Assembly (NCBI RefSeq): GCF_018139145.2
Contig: NC_059486.1
Location: 9,114,001-9,178,000 of the forward strand
Length of the DNA: 64,000 nucleotides
DNA from: Gymnogyps californianus
Taxonomy: Eukaryota; Chordata; Aves; Accipitriformes; Cathartidae
Reading direction: 5' to 3'
The notes below the pieces were generated by a model. The model was not told where the DNA came from and ran no database searches. It saw only the letters and a list, made by a program, of their open reading frames with translations. Shown piece by piece: positions 13,564 through 26,019 of the stretch. The number at the start of each line of letters is the position of its first letter. The first letter of the stretch is position 1. Made by a program: the position numbers and the translations under genes.

Positions 13564-15517
13564 TGCTTAGCTAAAGTTGCTATGTGTACTTCAAGGTGCA
13601 ATCAGCTAGTTAGACTGAGCTTGAGTATGACTGTAAATTTTGTGGTCGATCTGAGCCCACCTCCAACTCTCATCTCGCTGCCCAGTGGAGGAGCACTTGA
13701 GGAGCCCCTCGAGGCACCATCTTTCTCCCTGCTTCGCTCCCAGCTCGCTCAGGGCCCCGAGGAGCTCCTGCAGTGCAGTGTGTTGCATTCAGGCGGTGTT
13801 GAAGGTCTGGAAGTGCCTGGTGGGGTGTCAAAAAGAGTTTTTAGTCAGAATTTGAACATTTAATAAAATAGCTTTCTCAGGACAGGAAAAAAAAAAGGGC
13901 AAAAAAATAATATAGTGAAATAATTGCTATCTCTGGAAATTTCAATTATCACTCCAAATATCCTGAAATCAAAACTTTACTGACATTCAGCCTCAATTAT
14001 ATAAAAACCATTGGGGATATGGAATATGTTCATATAAATGAGGTCTCTGATAACTGAGGGAATTTTCAATGTACTTAATGGATGTCAAGAGACTTGACCC
14101 TGTTTTGAATAGCAGGGAGTTTTGGATAATTGAAGTGTGGATAATCTAGGTTGAACTGTAGAATTTAGCAAATTAAGATAACGTTGAGAGTGTGAGTTAA
14201 TTTTAGTTCTGACAAATGAAACCAGTTTAACTAGCTTAGAGACTAAAGCCAGCAGACAACATGCAGTGTGCCACAAGCTGCAGTTATCCAAGGCATCACG
14301 TACAACCTCATTAACGCTCTCCTGCCCAGCCTCTGGAAGGATCCATACGCAGAGATGAAGGGTGATTTAATTTCTCCGGATTGCATATAGCACATACTGT
14401 CAATAGGGCTTTCCGTTAGTACGAGGGCGACTTCTGTGATGAGGAGTTGTGTCTGCTTGAAAGTGAGCAGACACTAGTGAATGCTGGCAGCGCAGCAGGC
14501 TGTGCAATGGCTATTGATGATAATGATATGGCTGATGAGAGACGGATGCAAGACAGAAAAGTGCAATTCTCCTAAGACTGCAGTTCCCAGTGTTGTCTGA
14601 TGTCCCTAGTGCACACGTGTTCATTCTCCTCTCCTCTCCTCCCTCCTCCCTCAACATACATACTTCAAATGAATATTTTAATATATTTCTAGATTTCCAG
14701 GAAGGGGGAGGAATAAATTATTAAAAATGAATTACTAGTACAGTGGTTTAAGGATATAAGAGATGCAAGGTTTGTGGGGAAACATACCATCCTGCATTAA
14801 ATCAGCTGACAGCAGTTACCAAAATCTGACAAGCTCTCATCTGACTTTATCTGACAGGTCTGAACAGGCTCGGTGCCTGGAAGTTTGTTTGTTTTCTCCT
14901 GTCTTGTCATAATGAGCAGCAGTACCTCTCTCTCCTTAACACCTTTGGTTTGAGTACTAGACCCTGAAATATTTCAAGAGAGAACTACCGAGGGGCAGGA
15001 GAGATGTCCGTGCAGTGACAGTCCACAGACTCCTGGGAGCTGTTACATTTTCTTGCTTAGCTGCAGCTCTTGGGCAAGACAGTCGACATCAGTAGGAGTT
15101 TGCCCCCTAAACTTTTTAGCAATCTGGCTCTTGGTGTGTCTTCGACTGTAATGTTGAGGTGTTAATTCTTCCTTTACTGGCTGTGGAGGGAAAAAAGTTA
15201 GATGATGTAATGCATAGGAAGTACTTAAATATGGATTCTATGAGAGGCAATGGAGGATTTTTTGACGGAGGCATATATTAAATATTTGGCCAGTGCATTG
15301 TGTATCACAAAATCTCCTTCTCATCTTTCAAAAATATGTTCTCATTCTTAATATAAGCTCTTTTGGCAATAGGAGCATAGTGACGTGGTAACCAGTGAAG
15401 GCATTCTTCGTGAACATTTTAACTAGACACAGGCTCCGTCTGTCTGCAAGAGTGTTTATCAGAAAGCATAACTGCTACATAACATCAGTGAAAGGATGCT
15501 GTGCAAGTGAACTGTGT
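13564..15517. other. Non-coding, no recognisable feature beyond the CT-rich tract
   Basis: AT-rich sequence up to 14300, then mixed. I recognise no gene, and no repeat other than the CT-rich microsatellite at 14624. Confidence 0.5.
14624..14652 (+). repeat. CT-rich microsatellite
   Basis: TCTCCTCTCCTCTCCTCCCT type units (CTCTC/CTCC) in a pure pyrimidine run. Confidence 0.8.
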
Positions 15518-15752
15518 TAGTTTTATTACACTAGCAGCTGGAAGCCCCAGATCACCCTGGGGCTCCACTGTGCTGGGCTTTGTATAACCCCCTACCTTCT
15601 AAATAGCCCCCCCCCCAAAAGTGGAATAAATGAAAGGATTGTCCTCTCTTATAGATGGGAATGGAAGCATTGTGTTGTCGAGCGACACACATAAGGTTAA
15701 ACAAGAAAGTATAGAGAAAATGAATCTCCCCAGCTCTGGTCTAGGGTCTTAA
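15518..15752 (-). mobile_element. Ancient MIR-like SINE (CORE-SINE type), reverse orientation
   Basis: Read on the minus strand, this has a MIR-like core (complement of TTATAGATGGGAATGGAAGC near 15650, where mammalian-type copies read 'tttacagatgaggaaactgaggc') followed by a LINE-derived tail. The tail matches the sauropsid pattern 'gccccagatc ... ggggctccactgtgctgggc' at about 15543-15580. The tail lies left of the core, as expected for a reversed copy. The identity comes from remembered repeat families and was not computed. An internal C10 tract (15607-15616) has expanded. Confidence 0.6.
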
Positions 15753-17430
15753 ACACGTAACTGTCCTCCTCTCTTGGATCTCAATTTGAAACCCATTATT
15801 TTAGAGTGGATGGAAAATTAACCAAGAAGGGTTATCTAATCCTACACTGAAAGAGCAAAAAATGCTCAGTTATGGAGCGACTGAAAGATAAGACACAGCA
15901 AAACTTCAGACAAGTACTCCAGAGAATGCTAGCTAGATATCAGAGACTTGTTGGAGAACTGATAGGAAAGCAGTGTGTATCAAAGCACAGAGGGGAAACA
16001 CGAGGGGTAGTTTAGACCAAATGTCAAGGGTGGGCTGTTTTAGGGAAGAAGAATAGAAATAAAAGAAGCAGTATTAATATGTAGATGTGTGATAGCTAGA
16101 AAGATACTCTCACCCTTACAGCTTTATTAGAGATAGCTTTCCTTGCAAACATCACCAAAAAAGGAGACTAGACAATGCCAGCTATTTTCTGCAGCAAAAT
16201 TACCATATAGAGAACCACAGGGAAAATGCCTGAGACCGCGAACTGTAAACAAGCTGAGCCACTGGCAGGCTTAAAAACCAATGTTTTTTTAAAGTGTATG
16301 TTAAAACCAACATTGTTTACTTAATTGCAATAGAACATTGTATTTTCCTTAAGAGAAAATTGAGAAAACCTGGAGGGTGATTCTGTGGTTTGCAATAAAC
16401 ACACACAAATGTGAAATCGAACACCACCCAAATTACAAAAGCTAAGTACATGAAACGCCCCCAGTGCAAACTTGTCACTCAAGTGCCAACTGTCAAGAGT
16501 TGGATACTTTTCATAAAGCATCGTTTTAGCCTTTATCTTAATGTCAGTGCTTTGTTATGCTTGACCTTCTTCTGGCTGGAAGCCCACTTAAACTAAACAA
16601 TACTATTCTGTTCTGAACAGGGGGAATAGAGAAAGCATTGTTACTTGGTAAAATGTCTTTGGACTGAATCCCAGATGGGAAGGAAGTGGTGTAATTACTG
16701 TACTCAATACAGAGCACTGTAGGGGCATGTAAGGCAACCGGTCTGCAGCGAAGAGCAATCCTACACCTCCGCTGACTGTGAGACTCTACTAACTGAGCAA
16801 TTTTCATATTACTGTTTTATTTGTTCTGCTTAAACAAAAAAATCTGTGCTTGACCACTGTAAATCAAAAATTCAAACCAGGCTCCCTAAGCAAATACGGA
16901 AAAAAACTTAAAAGAGCCTGCTCAGCTCACAGTGGCTGTTTGGCAACGGTGAGCACAGCCAAACTAAGCCGGTTTTGTTTCTTCTTTACCTGTAGAAGGT
17001 AAGCCGTATTCTGTTCCAAATCCCACAGAATTATCTTCTGATTACAACTCCATTAAATACACTCTGTGCTATGAAATGTGTCTGATCCCAGTGCTAGAAT
17101 CTCTGCTTTTGAACTTGTCACAAAGTAACGTATAAATGGCATTTTAACGCATTTATTTATTGTGATATGCGTTTCCCCGAACACTGTTTTTATAAAATAG
17201 CATAGGAAGCACATTCATGACAAAGCTTTACCATATTGTGATGAGCGACTTCTCTTTTAAGTGGAAAATGTACTCAGTTACGCTATTGTGATTCAGTTTT
17301 ATCTTAAAAGCATCTCAACAGAGAAGTGGGGAAGGTGAATTACTCCAGATGCTGTATCTACCCATTGTGAGAGATGTTTTTTGCCGTGCACAGCTCAGTC
17401 TTAACAGAAATGGGCAAAGGACACGGGAGG
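15753..17430. other. Non-coding, no recognisable feature
   Basis: Unique-looking sequence. A small inverted repeat, ACCAATGTTTTTTTAA / TTAAAACCAACATTG, lies at about 16278-16314. I could not assign it to an element. Confidence 0.5.
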
Positions 17431-17572
17431 AATTATTATTGCTCTTTTACAGAGAAGTAATACAGACATACAATTGCTCACAGTCACTTGGGAGGCTTGA
17501 CATAACCAGGAACTGGATGCAGCCTCCTGAAATGCAGTCCAGGTGCTTTCCTCCCCACGAAAAGCTCTGGTT
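17431..17572 (-). mobile_element. Ancient MIR-like SINE core, reverse orientation
   Basis: The order TTATTATTGCTCTTTTACAG, TCACAGTCACTTGGGAGG, then AACTGGATGCAGCCTCCTGA and CAGTCCAGGTGCTTTCCTCC follows the complement of the MIR core: count-like spacer, 'acttgcccaaggtcac' region, 'gggattcgaacccagg' region, and the promoter-proximal end. The copy is heavily mutated and its LINE tail is missing on the left. Confidence 0.55.
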
Positions 17573-17578
17573 AGGACA

Positions 17579-17645
17579 TAGGCTCCACTATGCTGAGTGC
17601 CATCCAACAATAAGACACAGGCAAGGTCCCCATCCCAACAGAACC
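17579..17645 (-). mobile_element. LINE-derived SINE tail fragment, reverse orientation
   Basis: CTCCACTATGCTGAGTGCCA followed by a purine-rich spacer and CAAGGTCCCCATCCC matches the same tail seen at 15543-15600 ('ccactgtgctgggc ... '). It lies just right of a core in the same orientation, where a tail belonging to that core cannot lie. It is therefore a separate truncated insertion, or a rearranged copy. Confidence 0.4.
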
Positions 17646-20404
17646 CCCCCGGGACAGAAGACTGCAAAGCACTCTGTGTGGATTTAATTTTAGTTCAGGA
17701 GCTCTCCCTCGCGATGTAAGCCATACGAAATGAAGTGTAGCCTCACTTGAAGGATATGAAGTGCAGCATGTTCAGGACTAATCTAAATCCTGATTAGATC
17801 TAAATCTAGGGAAGTTAGTAAATACATCCTAAAACATGCCTTCGCCTTGCTAGCCTTATGGGGCTTGATTCAGTTGAAGAGCTAAAACAGGTGCTTCTCT
17901 TTAGTTTTTTTGGTATTCTAGTTAGTATTTTTACTGCTGGTTTGTACCAGCCCCTGTGATGTCTTACATTGGTGAGCTCGGTGTGGCTGATGGACTGGGT
18001 AGTTCTGGTGATCATATGCATTAACATTTATCTTATGTTAACACCAGGGTCCAGCTATCCTTCAAAAATATATAAAAGGTGGTTTGTAACCCTTGCCTGA
18101 CTCTGGCATCGAGTGCATCCTCTGACTCTGTAAGTTATCCACTCCCTTCTGGGCGGAAACACAGCAAAACCTGGAGGGGCTTTGCCCCATTTTTATGCAG
18201 TCTTCATTAAGAGCTCCTTGGTCTTTAAGTGAAGTACAGCCTGAATGGGTTAACTCCACAGAGGATGTGATCCAGTTGAAAAGAGCTTCCCAACCAAAAT
18301 ACTTTCAATCTGGCTGCAAAAAGTTGGGATCTAGTGAACACCTACAGCTCTTCCCAGGGAAAAAGCCAAAGTGGTCATAACTTAACTTGGGAGAAGTTTG
18401 CCTACAAGGTGTGACACATCTTCTTTCTTATGCTGAATCATTCGTTTTCTCAAGAGGAAAACCGTAGATTTCTCATTTAAATAAAAAGCTCCCTTGGTCC
18501 CATTTGTTTTTCATGCAACTTTATCCTCTAGAAGTAACATGGAAAAACTGGAAGTGCCATGTTTTGAATGGATGCTTTGTTTCAATGTGTAAGAGGCAGC
18601 TCCAGCAGTTTTCTGGATCCCTGATGTGTTTTTGAATGGCATCCAAAGTTTGGGTCAGGATAGACAGGAAGCCAGATGGGGATGTTTCTGTATTTTCTGA
18701 GTCAAATTGCTTCCCATGCTATAAGGAGTTTTAGTCTCTGGAGAACCCAGCTGCAATGGAGTCAGAGCTTTTAATTCCTGTAATGCTGACAGATGTACCA
18801 GCCGCTGTGTTGAAGACATGTTCTTGCCTGGTGGAGCAGACAGTGGTATCCTGCGTTTTTGGATGGGCGTTCGTTCCTGGAAAACTTCTGTGAAGATATA
18901 CGTGTGGTCCAGCAGGAGTGAAAGGTTTGGTGCCGTGTGCAGAAAGCTGTATGTTTTCATGCATATGGTAATTATTTGAGACAATCACTGGCTTGGTGCT
19001 GAGCTTTTCTTGGGGACCATTTTTTCATGATATCTGGTGTTTTCTGAAGACCAATGCACTTAGAGGAGCTGGAAGTCAGCCATGGCGATCAAAATTAAAT
19101 GGAAAAAGATGCAGGTTTTTAAGAATTTTTTTTTTAGGATATTCATTTTACTGTAACAGTTTCACGGAGATCATTGTTGATGTGCACAGAGGCATTTTAG
19201 CAAGGAAGCATTCACCCAGCAAGGCTGTGTTTTATTGCTGGTGGAATTATCATTAGATTAGGGAGAAGATTGCAGCCGAGGGAGGGGGGAGTTCAATGGG
19301 AGCTGGAATTTGGATAGATCTGAAGGGGACGACTCATGGCTTGAATTGCTGCTGGTAATGAAATTGGTTTTGACTAGTAAGAGGGAGCCGCTGGCCTCCA
19401 GTACGCTGATTACATCTACAGTGCTCAGGTTGCTATTGGACGAAGACAGGGAATTCAAAAGGCTCCGTCTTAATTGGTTTTGCTTAGGCTGTGGGTTGGT
19501 TATACTTGAGCAACAACATGCAGAAAGTAAAGTAGGTTCCTAGCAGCGATGTTCAGGGCATTGAACACTTCACTGGCAAATCCTGTCACCCAAAACAAAG
19601 ACGAAATTGATTTAAAACACTAAAGATAGTGAGCGTTTGGTGCGTTTCATGCCTGTCCTTTGCATTTCCGTGGTGGGTGTGCTGCTGCCAGCTGCGCTCC
19701 TCTGCGCCCGCAGGACTGCTCCTGCCGGGTCCTGCTTCAGCTGGGCCTTCCCAGCTCAGCAAGGGCAGTTTCCCTGCATGTCTGCTGGCACCTTGGGTTT
19801 TGGCTTTGTAGGGTTTTGGTGTGCCATGCTGGATTGGGCCGGGAGTCCCCAGATGGGGCTGCTACGGGTGAGAGCAGCAGCCGAGGACTCTCCCCTCTTT
19901 CAGTCGCTGAGGGGAAAAGCTGCCAGTTCTGGCAAATTTTCCAAACAATGGAGGCTGAAAGCATCAATTCAGTGAAGGCTTTCCAGAGCTTTGGAAAACT
20001 GCATCCTGCTTCCCGACTGTGACTTGTGAGTGGTTTGATCACCCAAAGCAGGGTGGATCCTCAGGGAAATGGGCCAGCCCTGCCCCGTCCCTGAGCAGGC
20101 GCCGGAGCCCTGGGAGCTGTGGGCAGCAGTTTTCCAGGTGTCTTCTTGGAGGGACAGCCAGACACACATTTGGGTCACCCGCTCTGACCCAAGGTACAGG
20201 ATTTGCCGTACATGTCACAGGCAGGGCAACACCATGCAGTTTGGGCAAGAAGCTGAAGGGTTGGCTCCAACAACTTGGAAAATATTCTGTCTCTTGCTAG
20301 CACAGTCTCATGCAAAAAAAGGTGAGGTTTTAATTACTGTCCCGTCTTTCTGTACTGGCCCATTACAAGCAGCTAACTCCTGAATGGAGAGCATTGGAGT
20401 GTGA
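17646..20404. other. Non-coding; stop-poor segment 18725-18990
   Basis: No gene recognised. 18725-18990 is open in several frames on both strands (e.g. 109 codons minus at 18655-18984). It shows no domain, so the openness is probably a base-composition effect. 19660-20120 is GC-richer with overlapping open frames on both strands and likewise no domain. Confidence 0.45.
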
Positions 20405-20429
20405 TTTTTTTTCTTTTTTTTTTTTTTTT
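20405..20429. repeat. Poly(T) tract
   Basis: T8, one C, then T16, followed by CCCC. It might act as a long pyrimidine tract, but no exon is visible after it. Confidence 0.85.
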
Positions 20430-21249
20430 CCCCTAACCTACTTTTTAAACTAATTTTCAGGATGCTGGCAATTGACATGCATTATTTATACTGCTGCAAA
20501 CCTCGTATTTGGGATGAGAAATCCTACTGCCAGGCTTCCTGCTTCTAATAAGCATTCTTTTCACTGCATTATCTCCTCGCACAGCCCAGGGCTGCTCTTG
20601 CCAGGGACCCAGCTGGTGTTACTCGATGACTTTGTGGCGTGGGGAGCCTGACTGGTGTAGCGGATCTGCTAGCTCGTGCGTTGCTCATCAGCACAGAGAC
20701 ACAGGCTCCTACACCAGCGAAAGGAGGGGGGTGAGGCAGAGGCAGAAACCGCCGTGGGATTGAGTGACAGAAGTCCTGATTTTCCATGACCTGCTGTCTT
20801 GTGTTGCTACTCGAACCTGTGCAACCTGAATTTAAAATGCTTCCATCTTCCTCCCCACACCACCCAGTCTGGATGACAACAGAAGGTGAAACAGGAGGAC
20901 AACCAGCGCAGCCCCTGGAACAAAATGCTTTGAGGGTCCTAAATCTGTCTCTGTCACACTGGATCAATTGCCAGGGCCTACGCCACCACCTCTTTTTGTT
21001 CATTTGGAAGATAACTCATTCCTTAACAGCTGAAATGGCTTCTGACAAACCTCCCCTTTGAAAATTGTGCTCAAGGACACTGCTTTTCCACTGTTTGCAC
21101 AGTCAAAAATATTCTGGGGAGGATTTTTTTTTTCCCCCTCTCTTTTATCTGAGGCAGCATAATAAAATACCTTAGATAAACAAATTTATTCTTGGAGGGA
21201 TGTTTATTAAGCACTGGCAATCCCTACGATAAATAATTTCTCTGGGAGG

Positions 21250-21263
21250 AAAAAAAAAAAAAA
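21250..21263. repeat. Poly(A) tract
   Basis: Fourteen A residues, about 100 bp left of the GC-rich CTCF-like segment. Confidence 0.85.
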
Positions 21264-21366
21264 GTAGAAAGTAGGCCAAGGAAATGATTTGAGTGCAGGG
21301 GATAACACAGGGAGCAGAGGATGCGGAGGCTCCTCTCGGCTGCGGGGGGCTCGGACGCTCCCGCAG

Positions 21367-21379
21367 TGCCATCTGCAGG
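21367..21379 (-). promoter_or_regulatory. CTCF-like core motif
   Basis: TGCCATCTGCAGG, read on the other strand, fits the CTCF core CCASNAGRKGGCR with one mismatch. It lies in a short GC- and CpG-richer segment (about 21285-21415), which is a typical setting for real sites. Without binding data it remains a motif match. Confidence 0.35.
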
Positions 21380-23772
21380 GGAGCCCACAGGGTGGGGCAC
21401 GGGGGCCTGGGGCAGGAGTGGGTCTTCCATCATTAGATGCTCATTTTCTGAGGATTTGGGAAAAGCAGAGAGATGGCACATGGCATAGGATCCCCCGTGG
21501 GAGACACTTTACAGACACATGGTAGAGGGTCCAAAACAACTTAGGCTGTATGTCACCAGCTGGACGAATGGTGCAAGAAATCAAGCAATAATATGTGAGA
21601 ATTACTGGCCTTTTCTGCTAGCCGAGAAACCAAAGACGGGTTTCAAGGCAGGAGGTGTGGGGGGAAACGGTTCATGTCAGTTTGAGACTGATACTTTTGT
21701 TTTCAGTTTTTTCAGTGAAAAGAAAACCACAAAACTTTCATTTCGGGTCAACCTGAAATGTCCGGTTACATCCAAAATGAAATGTTCTGTTTTGATTTGG
21801 GGTTATTTAACTCCTGCTTTTCGTCTTTCCTCTTAGTTTAGGTGACTTTTAATGTGAGACAAACCAAAGCACTTCAAACTGAAAAGCCTGAAAGTTTCTT
21901 TGTGAGTATATTGAAGGGATACGCTTCATCTTTCCCAAAATGAGGCCTTTCATTTTAACAGTGTCCTGAAATGCAATATCTTGAACTTTTTTTAGGTTTC
22001 CCTCCTAGCAGCAACCTTCCTGCCCCTCACCCTCTTTGCTTCAGTGACAACCGTTTGCCAAGTTCATCTGCTGTTCAGTTAGATCTCTTTAAAACTCAGT
22101 TTCTCAGCAAATTTATTATCTGTCAAACCTCTAATCTCTTTTCTTGAATGAATACACCATTTTACTAGTAAAGAACTGAGTTACGAGCTGATATGTCCCA
22201 GATTATGTTAAAAAATGTGTGGCGGTTCCCCTGAGACCTGGTCCTCCATGCTACCTTCCCACAGCCCCTCTTCCCTTAAGAGCTGGAAACGCCAGTGCCT
22301 CAGCGAGCTGATGTGTAATAAAACATCGCTGTCATGTAACGGGACTGCATGAGGATGTGATGCTCCAACTGTGGAAGGAAATTGGGTGAATTATTTTTTC
22401 TTTGAGAGGCTACTCTGATAAATGACTGCTGCACAGCAGAGGTCAGCTCTGTAGGTCGGTTTGGCCACTGAACACAGACGAGCTCTAGGGAAGTTTTCAA
22501 ATGTGAGAAGTGAAGAAGATCCTTTTGGATTTACCATTAATGACTGATTTTGAGGTTTCTGTATTGGCTGAGGTTAGAGAAAGCTCCAAGAAGGTACTTT
22601 TGCCTATGCATAAGAGAAACTGGTTAAGTTTGATACAGAAGGTGTGAACTCCAAGAAGACTCCGATAAGGAGAAGAGTGGCAGCGTTAGGATATATGTTC
22701 TCAGTGCACTCTGGGATTTTCAAAGAGGCTGATGGAACACCAAAACCCCACTGAAATTTATTCTTGCAGTAGGAGTAGGTCTTCCTGAAAGCCAATCCAC
22801 AGCAGCTTGATTTGACCTTCTTGTAGGTTGCTCTAAACCTCTGCACGGTACCTTTTGTAGGTGTGGGGAAGTCCGCAAGCTGTTTCTGTTCAGGATGCTG
22901 CTTGAATTACTCTTTGGCCATCTGCTAGCTCTGAAGTTTGTCGGTAACAACAGAGCAGTCGCTGACTGCAGTCTTAGCATCATTGCTATGAGTCTTCCAT
23001 CATAATGGGGTTTTTATCACCTTGTTTTCTAAGGAAGAGTATGGATTTAACACCAGTTACACCAGGTCAATCTGAAGAGCCACTGCAGGCAAGAATGGAT
23101 AGACAAGTTGTTCTGACTCTGGTTAAAACTATGCCTAAGCTTAAAGTACAAAAGGGAAGTGGTTTTTGGCCAGAGGGAAAATCCAGCTTTTCAAGGAAAG
23201 AAGATGAAGTGAGAATGCTTGTAACTGAGAGAAACAGGGACACAGGCTGAGTTCTCATCAGTGGATTTCAAATACAGAGCAATTCGCTTTATGCAAACGG
23301 TAGCTGGGGGTTCCCGTAGGTCAGGCTGGGACAGATCCTCAGTGAAGGTGAAACAGCAGCTCCTGCTGCCTGCTGGTGAGCGTGCACCAGCTCAGGAGGC
23401 AGTTCAAGGTGCCTAAATGTTGCTGGTGATGCCAGCACTCATGAAAGAGGGCTTTCCACCTCCATGTAGATGCAAAGCAGTGGGAAGACTGTTATTGCTG
23501 CTGAGACACTGCAAGCAATCTCAATTCTGGGAGTGTTTTGAACTTTCAGGTATTAGGGTGGAGAGGGAAAGGAGAGAATCAGAAATGGAAAGAGATTAAT
23601 TCTTGAAGCCTGTCTGCATTTTTTTACATAAATTCTGCTCTGCATCCGGTCGTGTAAGAACAGGCTACAAAAATCCCTGCTTCTGCTGTAGGCAGAGCAG
23701 AGGATAAATATATATGGATGAATAAACAAGGCAAGTAATCCAATCTCATTGCTAGTATTCAGTTCCTGCACT

Positions 23773-23787
23773 GTTGCTCTAGGCAAC
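23773..23787. promoter_or_regulatory. RFX X-box-like site
   Basis: GTTGCTCTAGGCAAC is an inverted repeat (GTTGC / GCAAC) that fits the RFX X-box pattern GTNRCC-N(0-3)-RGYAAC with one mismatch, using a 3-base spacer. RFX factors control ciliary and neural genes. It is the best of three such sites in the window, but a single 15-bp match is weak evidence of function. Confidence 0.4.
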
Positions 23788-24239
23788 CAGCTTGAGTGGG
23801 GATATTGTCTATAACCTTAAAAACTGATTATAGGCTACTTCACTGCCTCATACTGTCTTAAAGAGGATTAGAAGAGAGTGTAAAGCTGGCTTAGGCACTA
23901 CGTTAACAAAGCCTCAAAGGCATCTGCAGATTTCCTTGTTCATGAAGTGATTAACTTATTTAGTAACTGTGAAAAAATGCGAACATTCGGGGAGCCAGGC
24001 TGGTAATAATTAAGAGATGTAATTCTGCCGTCGTGAGCCTCGCTTGGGCTGACAACTGTCTCTGTTTTACACAAATGCATCCAGCTTTGTTTCAGAGGCG
24101 TGGGGTTGTTTTGTATTCAGGCTCATACAGGTTTCCTCCATTGTTTTTCAGCTGGAGGGGAAGGAGCGTGCACGGTGGAGAGGAGGGGGGGCCCCCACCT
24201 GTCAGTAGTGCCTTTCACTGCTCCTAAGTGCTATCTTGT

Positions 24240-24362
24240 ATCCCGACGGGTCCGTGTTTGAATTCTGCGCGTCGCTGCAGACAGCGCGGTTGAGGCATTT
24301 CAGATGAGTGGCGGCGGGTGTGCTGGGTCAGGGCTGGTGACGTGCGCCCGCGGGAGGAAGCA
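24240..24362. other. Short CpG cluster
   Basis: About a dozen CpG in some 120 bp, including GCGCGTCGCTGCAGACAGCG and GACGTGCGCCCGCGGGAGGA. Too short for a classical CpG island. It could be a small promoter or enhancer, or simply a GC-rich patch. Confidence 0.4.
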
Positions 24363-25849
24363 CACACCAGCACTTTACTTCCTCCTTCAGCTGCTTTTAC
24401 ACTAAAGAATAAAAATGGCAATTAAAACCAACACCCTTATCCTGAGCTGAAGTGTGCTGGTTGGGGGCAAACACGAAGCAGCCAAAGGGGGGGTGCCAAG
24501 TTATTGTAAATGGTAGGTGAGCCAATCCCGATTTCGGTTCTTGACAGTTTGACAGCAAATGCTTTTCTTTGATGATAATGAGGGAGGCAGGCCCACTGGA
24601 GAGGGTTGTGATGGGGCCCTCATCTCAGATGATGCTAACGAGGAGGAGGCACTTAGGCTCCAGGAAGCCCCCATACTGTCCTGGCCCCTGGGCAGCTCTG
24701 TGTTTAGCTTGGCGCTGGGATCCCATCAGCAGGTTTGAACTGGGGCACTGCTTCCTAATGGAGAGATCCCACAAGGCTGTGGCAGAAGCTGGCATTCCCC
24801 AGCTGTATGTTTGGGTAAAGACTCATCTGTTCTCCCTCTGCTCTCATGGAAGCTTGTTTTTGGCTTTTGAGATTGACGAGCATTTGTGTCCCTCCATGGG
24901 CGGGAGGAATAACCTCTTGTGTGATTGCCACAGATGGATCGTGGTCCAGAACTGCATGGGGATGGATCGCCAGATATTATTTTTTTTATCTCCAGCCTAG
25001 GATGTTTTCTGTCTAATCACCTCAATGCGCACTCACTCTGATTTATGAGTGTTTCTCCTCCACTCAGGTTGCTTTTGTAATTTAAAATAAAAGCAGGTTT
25101 CTTTAACAAATTCACAAGAAAAGTCCAAGTACATAGTATGACTGGGAATAAGTGTATCTCTTCTGGTTCCAAGAAAGGAACCTTTCTTAGTGGGCAAAGG
25201 TTTGTATTGTGAAGAATAAAAATAAATACAGAGTAGATCAAGTTTTCTGCCAGCCTCAAAGCTCTCATCTTTTTAGTCTGGAAGGTTAGAACGGTCACAA
25301 GTGTCAAATAAGTCATATTTTAGGAGAAAAGGTCCTTTCTGTGTCAGTTTTCTGTCAGTCTTTCCAAGATCACATCCTTACCTCGTCAGAAGTTTTATAG
25401 AGCTTGTCTGCTCCAGTCTTGTGTAGTTTTTATGGGTATCTGGCCACATCTTCCCAGATCTGTATGCAAAATCATGTGCTTATTCATGACTTTTGCTTCA
25501 CATGTAGACTCCCTATAAATACATCCAGGACATGCATGACAAATCACTGGTTCCTCTAGGCTTATTTCTCAAGAGAGTCCCAGCATAGGCTTAACTACAT
25601 TCAGAAATAATATTTGTACAGGTGATAAGCCATGGCTGCACACTCTTGTAGTTGAAGGGAGGAGAGCTTTAATAAAAATGTCTGATTGTAGTCATCAATA
25701 TGCTGCACAGTTTTAAGTATTTGCTCTATACATGAAGGAAGTTTCCTCCTCCACTTGCTAGCATGGTGCCGGCTGTAAGATCTTCCTTCCCTTTTCAAAA
25801 ATGATTGGTAGTGGCAATTTCAGTTGCCAAACTCAACCATCTCATCAGG

Positions 25850-25905
25850 GTTGGATGTCACAAATGTTGAGCACCCTGCCTCTGACAAATAAGGCTTTTT
25901 AGAAC
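25850..25905. repeat. Possible fragment of an ancient interspersed repeat
   Basis: GGATGTCACAAATGTTGAGC ACCCTGCCTCTGACAAATAA GGC resembles the 'gatgctgagcaccc' arm and 'gaaaatcaggcc' edge of old sauropsid palindromic repeats. Confidence 0.25.
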
Positions 25906-26019
25906 TGAAGATACGCAAAATTTTTGGGTACTGCTGGATATCTTGGCTTGTATCTATCCTGAAAGTAAAACAAGTAAAAGTGGTTTAAAAAAATGCCAAA
26001 ACCAAGTCTTTGACTTCAG

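Larger units (their letters stand above)
20430..23772. other. Non-coding, partly GC-rich
   Basis: 20570-21010 carries overlapping frames on both strands (144 codons minus, 91 plus) without any recognised domain. 21285-21415 is GC-rich and holds the CTCF-like motif. The rest is unique-looking. Confidence 0.5.
23788..26019. other. Non-coding, one CpG cluster
   Basis: The 143-codon plus frame at 24569-25000 has no recognised domain. 25000-25850 shows nothing I can name. The CpG cluster at 24240 is listed separately. Confidence 0.5.

Noticed and set aside
16278..16314. Inverted repeat as a possible hairpin or miRNA
   Set aside because: The arms are short and A/T-rich, and the pairing is too poor for a precursor.
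20569..21003. 144-codon minus frame in GC-richer DNA
   Set aside because: Overlaps an open plus frame and has no domain.
24569..25000. 143-codon plus frame
   Set aside because: No family pattern and no splice or promoter context that would support a gene.
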